Shown here: piece by piece, positions 7,035 to 10,584 of the stretch
Layout: every line of letters begins with the position of its first letter
Numbering within the stretch: position 1 is the stretch's first letter
Source: Rhodocyclaceae bacterium UBA2250
Lineage (GTDB): Bacteria > Pseudomonadota > Gammaproteobacteria > Burkholderiales > Rhodocyclaceae
Reading direction: 5' to 3'
DNA length: 10,584 bases
Assembly: GCA_002347285.1 (NCBI GenBank)
Contig: DDXW01000042.1
Coordinates: forward strand, 1-10,584
The notes under the pieces: model-generated
Databases searched by the model: none
What the model was told of the DNA's origin: nothing
What the model saw: only the letters and a program-made list of their open reading frames with translations
Program-made: the position numbers and the translations under genes

Positions 7035-7601
7035 ATGATCGAGGCGGCCTTTCTCGCCGGCTTCAACCACCTGTTGAACGGGGCGAACTGGGCGCGCGTG
7101 CGTCTCGCCCCCTTCGCCGGCCGCCGCGCCGCCTTGGTCGTGCCGCCCTTGCGGCTGGGCTTCGTCATCGCTGCCGACGGCTTCTGCACCCCCGCGACCG
7201 CGGACGAGCCGCCCGACGTCATCGTCCATTTGCCGGCCGATACCCTCTGGCGCCTCCTGCAGGGTCTCGACCGGGTAATGGCCGGCGCGCGCGTCGAGGG
7301 CAACGCCGAATTCGCCACCGAATTGTCCTTCGTCTTCCGCAACCTGCGCTGGGATGCGGAAGAGGATCTTTCCCAATTGATCGGCGACGTTGCCGCGCAC
7401 CGCCTGGTCGTGACAGCCGGCCGGCTCGCGGCCTGGCAGCAACGCTCCGCCGGGAACCTCGGCGAGAATCTCGCCGAATATCTGACGCTCGAGAACCCGC
7501 TGCTGGTTTCCCGCCAGGAGTTCGCCGTCTTTTGCGCCGATCTCGCCCGTCTGAATGCCGATCTGAACCGTCTTGAAGCACGCAGCAAGACCGTAGCCTG
7601 A
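7035..7601 (+). CDS. ubiJ: Ubiquinone biosynthesis accessory factor UbiJ (SCP2 domain)
   Basis: UbiJ is an SCP2-fold lipid-binding protein that holds the hydrophobic ubiquinone intermediates in the soluble Ubi complex together with UbiK. The 188-residue protein (E. coli 201) has an N-terminal SCP2 domain, with FNHLLNGANWARVRLAPFAGRRAAL at about 10-34, VIVHLPADTLWRLLQG at about 62-77 and MAGARVEGNAEFATELSFVFRNLRWDAEEDLSQLIGDVAAHRL up to about 124. The WDAEEDLS..IGDV..HR motif is diagnostic. A helical, probably coiled-coil C-terminus ends in FCADLARLNADLNRLEAR. ATG 7035 is chosen because upstream in-frame codons fall within the preceding gene, and no Shine-Dalgarno is visible. In E. coli ubiB follows ubiJ. 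Here a haem protein follows instead. Confidence 0.9.
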   Translation: MIEAAFLAGFNHLLNGANWARVRLAPFAGRRAALVVPPLRLGFVIAADGFCTPATADEPPDVIVHLPADTLWRLLQGLDRVMAGARVEGNAEFATELSFVFRNLRWDAEEDLSQLIGDVAAHRLVVTAGRLAAWQQRSAGNLGENLAEYLTLENPLLVSRQEFAVFCADLARLNADLNRLEARSKTVA

Positions 7602-7627
7602 CAAAACCACCACAAGAGGAGGATGAA

Positions 7628-8203
7628 ATGAAAAGAAGCGTGATCGCCTCAAGCGTTCTGTCGCTGTTGCTGGCAGCGGCCGGTCCCGCGCTGGCCGACG
7701 AAGCGAAATTGCTCGAGGAGGCCCGCGGCATCGCCACCAAGATGCCGCCCAAGCTGCTCGAGGTACTGGATGCCGAGATCAAGAAGGGCGGGCACGCCGA
7801 AGCGATGTCCGTCTGCCGCGAGAAGGCGCCGCAAATGGCCAAGGCCATGTCTGAGCAGACCGGCTGGGCGATCCGCCGGGTCAGCCTGAAGAACCGCAAT
7901 CCGAAAGCGGTTCCCGATGCGTGGGAGAAAGCCGTGCTCGAGGATTTCGACCGACGCACCGCGGCCGGAGAAAAACCGTCCGGCATGGAAAAGGGCGAAG
8001 TCGTAACCGACGGCGACAAGAAATACTACCGTTACATGAAGGCGTTGCCGACGCAGGATCTGTGCCTCAGCTGCCACGGCACGCCGGACCGCCTTGATTC
8101 GGCGGTCAAGGCCAAGCTCCAGGAACTCTATCCCGACGACAAGGCGGTCGGCTACAGTGCGGCCGAGATTCGCGGCGCAATCACGCTCAGGAAGCCCCTA
8201 TAG
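7628..8203 (+). CDS. Periplasmic monohaem c-type protein, DUF3365 / Tll0287-like
   Basis: The 191-residue protein has a clear Sec signal peptide (residues 1-23, cleavage at ALA-DE) and one haem-c attachment motif, CLSCH, at 146-150. It matches the DUF3365 (c-type haem family, Tll0287-like) pattern. Conserved features are AMSVCREKAPQMAKAMSEQTGWAIRRVSLKNRNPKAVPDAWEK (59-101), a glutamate/lysine-rich middle, YYRYMKALPTQDLCLSCHG (133-151), and the ending AVGYSAAEIRGAITLRKPL. The domain resembles PAS-like haem sensor folds, and no partner is certain. It is likely a soluble redox or gas-sensing protein in the periplasm. It follows ubiJ by 26 bp with a strong ribosome site AGAGGAGG, so it is probably the last gene of the ubi transcript. 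A GC-rich hairpin follows. Confidence 0.88.
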   Translation: MKRSVIASSVLSLLLAAAGPALADEAKLLEEARGIATKMPPKLLEVLDAEIKKGGHAEAMSVCREKAPQMAKAMSEQTGWAIRRVSLKNRNPKAVPDAWEKAVLEDFDRRTAAGEKPSGMEKGEVVTDGDKKYYRYMKALPTQDLCLSCHGTPDRLDSAVKAKLQELYPDDKAVGYSAAEIRGAITLRKPL

Positions 8204-8207
8204 CCGC

Positions 8208-8236
8208 CTCGGCGCCGCTCCGCCGGCGCCGAGTTT
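8208..8236 (+). terminator. Hairpin terminator between convergent genes
   Basis: CTCGGCGCCG (8208-8217) and CGGCGCCGAG (8224-8233) form a perfect 10-bp stem with a 6-base loop, followed by TTT on the plus strand. It begins five bases after the haem-protein stop and runs into the stop codon of the converging PAS gene. The T-run is short, so efficiency is uncertain. On the minus strand no T-run follows. Confidence 0.7.
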
Positions 8237-9183
8237 CAGTCCGCTTCGTCGAGGACGAGCAGGCTGGCGGGCTGCTCCTCTTCGGGCAGCCTGATCAGGC
8301 GCACCGTTGCGTTCAGCCAGCGCGTCCCGCCGCGCGGCGGGACGAGCCCCAATCGCATACGGCTTTCCGTTTCCTCTTCGAGGGCACGCTGGACCGGATG
8401 CCCCCCTGGCGGAATGATCGCACCGGACGCGTCGAGCCAGCGCAGATTCAGCCGGTCCAGGCGGGTCCCGCCCGGCAGCCCGGTGTCCAGAAGTTTTTCC
8501 GCTGCGGGATTGGCGAGCAGGATGCGCATTGCGCCATCGACCACCAGGACCGCGCTGGGCAGGGCGGCGAACACCGCATGGAAGCCGGCCTCCGACCGCC
8601 GACGCGCCGCCTCGGCCTCCATATAGGCGGTGATGTCTTCCTTGACCGCCATGAAGTTCGCGATCTTGCCGTCGGCATCGAAGACCGGCGAGATCGAAGC
8701 CCGCTCCCAATAGAGCTTCCCGTCCTTGCGGCGATTGTGGAAGGTGCCGCGCCACTCGTTCCCGCCGAGGATGGCCTTCCATAAATTGCGGTACTCCTCC
8801 GGCGAGGTTTCGCCCGACTTGAGGAAACGTGGCGTCTGCCCGACGGCTTCCTTGACGTCGTAGCCGGTAGTCTCGACGAATTTCGGGTTCGCGTAGATGA
8901 TCCTGCCTTCGGCATCGGTGACGATGATGGTGGCCGGGCTTTGCTCCAGGGCGTGCATCAGCAGACGCTGGCGCTGGCTGGCCGAGGTGTATCTCTCGCG
9001 CGACAGGGCCGACGCGACGCGCTTGGCGCTGTCCTGCGCCCGGGCGCGCGCATCGCTGTCCCGCAGCCAGGTCCGCAGCGTGTTGGTCGAAACGTCGTAT
9101 TCCCGGGCCAATTCGAGCAACGGCGTGTCGCCGGCCCGAATGCGGGCAACGGCCTCTTCCTTGATCTTTTTTGTATGGCGCAT
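8236..9183 (-). CDS. PAS-domain sensor with N-terminal transposase-type helix-turn-helix
   Basis: From the ATG at 9183 the protein is 315 residues. Residues 1-45 (MRHTKKIKEEAVARIRAGD, then LELAREYDVSTNTLRTWLRD) look like the helix-turn-helix of IS3-type OrfA/HTH_Tnp_1 proteins. A charged helix (46-72) leads to PAS domain 1 (about 73-186), with SPATIIVTDAEGRIIYANPKF, GYDVKEAVGQTPRFLKSGET, and the PAC-type WERASISPVFDADGKIANFMAVKEDIT. A short linker (AYMEAEAARRRSEAG) leads to PAS 2 (about 200-315, AVLVVDGAMRILLANPAAEKLL). No histidine kinase, GGDEF, EAL or AAA+ domain follows, so the only visible output is the N-terminal helix-turn-helix. PAS 1 resembles haem/flavin-type sensor PAS domains, but the ligand is unknown. 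An upstream TTG at 9249 is rejected because it lies in the T-run of the atp terminator. It is a probable one-component regulator, an inference. Confidence 0.75.
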   Translation of the reverse strand: MRHTKKIKEEAVARIRAGDTPLLELAREYDVSTNTLRTWLRDSDARARAQDSAKRVASALSRERYTSASQRQRLLMHALEQSPATIIVTDAEGRIIYANPKFVETTGYDVKEAVGQTPRFLKSGETSPEEYRNLWKAILGGNEWRGTFHNRRKDGKLYWERASISPVFDADGKIANFMAVKEDITAYMEAEAARRRSEAGFHAVFAALPSAVLVVDGAMRILLANPAAEKLLDTGLPGGTRLDRLNLRWLDASGAIIPPGGHPVQRALEEETESRMRLGLVPPRGGTRWLNATVRLIRLPEEEQPASLLVLDEAD

Positions 9184-9184
9184 G

Positions 9185-9217
9185 GTCGTCACTGGGGTTG
9201 TGTCGACGCGGATTGTA
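9185..9217 (-). promoter_or_regulatory. Possible promoter and operator-like repeat before the PAS gene
   Basis: On the minus strand TACAAT (9217-9212) is a good -10 hexamer, although no clear -35 is found. Between it and the start codon, GTCGTCAC (9185-9192) and GTGTCGAC (9200-9207) form an 8-base inverted repeat with one mismatch and a 7-base spacer. A repeat at this position could bind the gene's own helix-turn-helix domain. This is speculative. Confidence 0.35.
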
Positions 9218-9247
9218 TTGCCTTGCCCACGGCCTCTGCGAACCGCC

Positions 9248-9274
9248 AAGAAAAAGGGCAGCCTGGGCTGCCCT
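9248..9274 (-). terminator. Intrinsic terminator of the atp operon
   Basis: Reading the minus strand, AGGGCAGC, the loop CCAG and GCTGCCCT form an 8-bp stem (extendable to 9) followed at once by TTTTTCTT. This is a classical Rho-independent terminator, 24 bp past the atpC stop codon. It separates the ATP synthase operon from the PAS gene on the same strand. Confidence 0.93.
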
Positions 9275-9297
9275 CTATCGCACGACGGGAGCGCGGT

Positions 9298-9717
9298 CTA
9301 TTTGCGCCGCAGCTTCTGGATCGCGGCGAGCTGAGCAACGGCTTCGGCCAGTTCGGCCTGGGCACGCGCGTAGTCGAGTTCCGCGCTCTTGTCGGCCATC
9401 GCCTCCTCGGCGCGGCGCTTGGCGTCGAGCGCCTTCGCCTCGTCGAGATCCTTGCCGCGGATCGCCGTGTCGGCCAGGACGGTGACCAGCCCCGGCTGCA
9501 CCTCGAGGATGCCGCCGGCGACGAAGATCAGCTCTTCCTGCTCCTGCTGCGGCACCTTGAGGCGCACCGCACCCGGCTTGATGCGCGTCATCAGCGGCAT
9601 GTGGCCGGGCAGGATGCCGAGCTCGCCGGCTTCGCCGGGGAGCACGACAAACTCGGCCAGGCCGGAGAAGATCGACTCCTCCGCGCTGACGACATCAACA
9701 TGAACGGTCATTGCCAT
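9298..9717 (-). CDS. atpC: ATP synthase F1 subunit epsilon
   Basis: Subunit epsilon is part of the central stalk of F1Fo ATP synthase and can inhibit ATP hydrolysis through its C-terminal helices. The 139-residue protein has the N-terminal beta-sandwich (about 1-86), with VDVVSAEESIFSG, LPGEAGELGILPGHMPLMTRIKPG and the FVAGGILEVQPGLVTVLAD strand. A C-terminal helical hairpin (about 88-139) is rich in Ala, Glu and Lys. AGGAG five bases before the start codon supports 9717, and the second methionine at residue 3 is a possible alternative start. It follows atpD by 9 bp, the normal end of the operon, and a strong terminator lies just behind. Confidence 0.97.
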   Translation of the reverse strand: MAMTVHVDVVSAEESIFSGLAEFVVLPGEAGELGILPGHMPLMTRIKPGAVRLKVPQQEQEELIFVAGGILEVQPGLVTVLADTAIRGKDLDEAKALDAKRRAEEAMADKSAELDYARAQAELAEAVAQLAAIQKLRRK

Positions 9718-9726
9718 GATGGCTCC

Positions 9727-10584
9727 TTATTGCAGCGTCTTGGCCTTCTCGAACGCTTCCTCGATGCCGCCGACCATGTAGAAGGCCTGCTCGGGCAGCG
9801 CGTCGCACTCGCCGTCGACGATCATCTTGAAGCCCTTGATGGTCTCCTTGAGCGTGACGTACTTGCCGGCGGAGCCGGTGAACACTTCGGCGACGAAGAA
9901 CGGCTGCGACAGGAAGCGCTGGATCTTCCGGGCGCGGGCGACGGTGAGCTTGTCCTCCGGGGAGAGTTCGTCCATGCCGAGAATCGCGATGATGTCGCGC
10001 AGTTCCTTGTAGCGCTGCAGCGTCGCCTGCACGCGACGGGTGGTGCCGTAGTGCTCTTCGCCGATGATGTTGGGGTCGACCTGGCGCGAGGTCGAGTCGA
10101 GCGGATCGACCGCGGGATAGATGCCCAGCGAGGCGATGTCGCGCGACAGCACGACGGTGGCGTCGAGGTGGCCGAAGGTGGTGGCCGGCGACGGGTCGGT
10201 CAGGTCGTCCGCCGGCACGTATACCGCCTGGATCGAGGTGATCGAGCCGGTCTTGGTGGAGGTGATGCGTTCCTGCAGACGGCCCATTTCCTCGGCCAGC
10301 GTCGGCTGGTAGCCCACGGCGGAAGGCATGCGGCCGAGCAGCGCCGACACTTCGGTGCCGGCCAGCGTGTAGCGGTAGATGTTGTCGACGAAGAACAGGA
10401 TGTCGCGGCCCTCGTCGCGGAAGGCCTCGGCCATGGTCAGGCCGGTCAGCGCGACGCGCAGACGGTTGCCGGGCGGCTCGTTCATCTGGCCGAACACCAT
10501 GCCGACCTTGTCGAGAACGTTGGACTCTTTCATCTCGTGATAGAAGTCGTTGCCCTCGCGGGTGCGCTCGCCGACGCCGGCGAA
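9727..10584 (-). CDS. atpD: ATP synthase F1 subunit beta, C-terminal part (partial)
   Basis: Beta is the catalytic subunit of F1, binding ADP and phosphate. The gene runs off the right edge, and 285 residues plus the stop are visible of about 460-470. The first visible residues, FAGVGERTREGNDFYHEM, include the catalytic glutamate of the GER motif. Then come GQMNEPPGNRLRVALTGLT, the Walker B strand RDILFFVDNIYR, and the nucleotide-site segment GRMPSAVGYQPTLAEEMG. TSTKTGSITSIQAVYVPADDLTDP and the ELSPEDKLTVARARKIQRFLSQPF region (the DELSEED loop) follow, and it ends AFEKAKTLQ. Walker A lies beyond the window. No frame break is seen. Confidence 0.98.
   Translation of the reverse strand, partial: FAGVGERTREGNDFYHEMKESNVLDKVGMVFGQMNEPPGNRLRVALTGLTMAEAFRDEGRDILFFVDNIYRYTLAGTEVSALLGRMPSAVGYQPTLAEEMGRLQERITSTKTGSITSIQAVYVPADDLTDPSPATTFGHLDATVVLSRDIASLGIYPAVDPLDSTSRQVDPNIIGEEHYGTTRRVQATLQRYKELRDIIAILGMDELSPEDKLTVARARKIQRFLSQPFFVAEVFTGSAGKYVTLKETIKGFKMIVDGECDALPEQAFYMVGGIEEAFEKAKTLQ

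Noticed and set aside
7623..7631. Two-codon ATG-AAA-TGA overlapping the start of the haem-protein gene
   Set aside because: The Shine-Dalgarno AGAGGAGG is only one or two bases from this ATG and correctly spaced for ATG 7628, so it is probably chance.
9184..9249. Upstream TTG start (9249) for the PAS protein
   Set aside because: It falls in the T-run of the atp terminator, and the added residues have no domain match. ATG 9183 begins the helix-turn-helix cleanly.

Overview
The window is a high-GC, tightly packed chromosomal segment from a Proteobacterium, most likely a betaproteobacterium of the Rhodocyclales/Azoarcus-Thauera kind. This is inferred from the lptB-rpoN-hpf-ptsN-hprK gene order (HprK together with PTS-Ntr), the RpoN, HPF and UbiE sequence types, and the ubiE/Tim44-like/ubiJ cluster. 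No mobile element, CRISPR array, tRNA or rRNA was seen. Nearly all of it is housekeeping or core-regulatory sequence.

Layout. Positions 1-4869 (+ strand) form one near-continuous gene train: the 3' end of recA, recX, lptB, rpoN (sigma-54), hpf, ptsN (EIIA-Ntr) and hprK. Most junctions overlap by a few bases. The one real break is 133 bp between hpf and ptsN, which holds a good sigma-70-type promoter inside a striking set of GC-rich inverted repeats. Positions 4960-8203 (+ strand) carry a second train: a DUF971 (GBBH-like N-terminal domain) protein, ubiE, a membrane-anchored Tim44-like protein, ubiJ and a periplasmic monohaem c-type protein of the DUF3365/Tll0287-like family. This train centres on quinone biosynthesis and respiration. 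On the minus strand, 8236-9183 is a PAS-domain protein with an N-terminal transposase-type helix-turn-helix. It is followed by the end of the ATP synthase operon (atpC 9298-9717, atpD entering from the right edge), closed by a textbook intrinsic terminator at 9248-9274.

How the genes relate. LptB powers lipopolysaccharide export. RpoN, HPF, PtsN and HprK are the usual nitrogen/carbon-phosphotransfer and ribosome-hibernation regulatory block. UbiE and UbiJ make ubiquinone (and, for UbiE, menaquinone). The haem protein and ATP synthase subunits fit a respiratory theme.

The points most worth a second look are: (1) the PAS protein, whose only visible output module is an IS3-OrfA-like helix-turn-helix; (2) the two mutually exclusive 9-bp pairings around the ptsN promoter; (3) lptB fused to recA-recX rather than following lptA; (4) hprK without rapZ behind it and ubiJ without ubiB behind it; and (5) the probable TTG start of rpoN, overlapped by a two-codon ATG minicistron. 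I see no clearly new multi-gene system.
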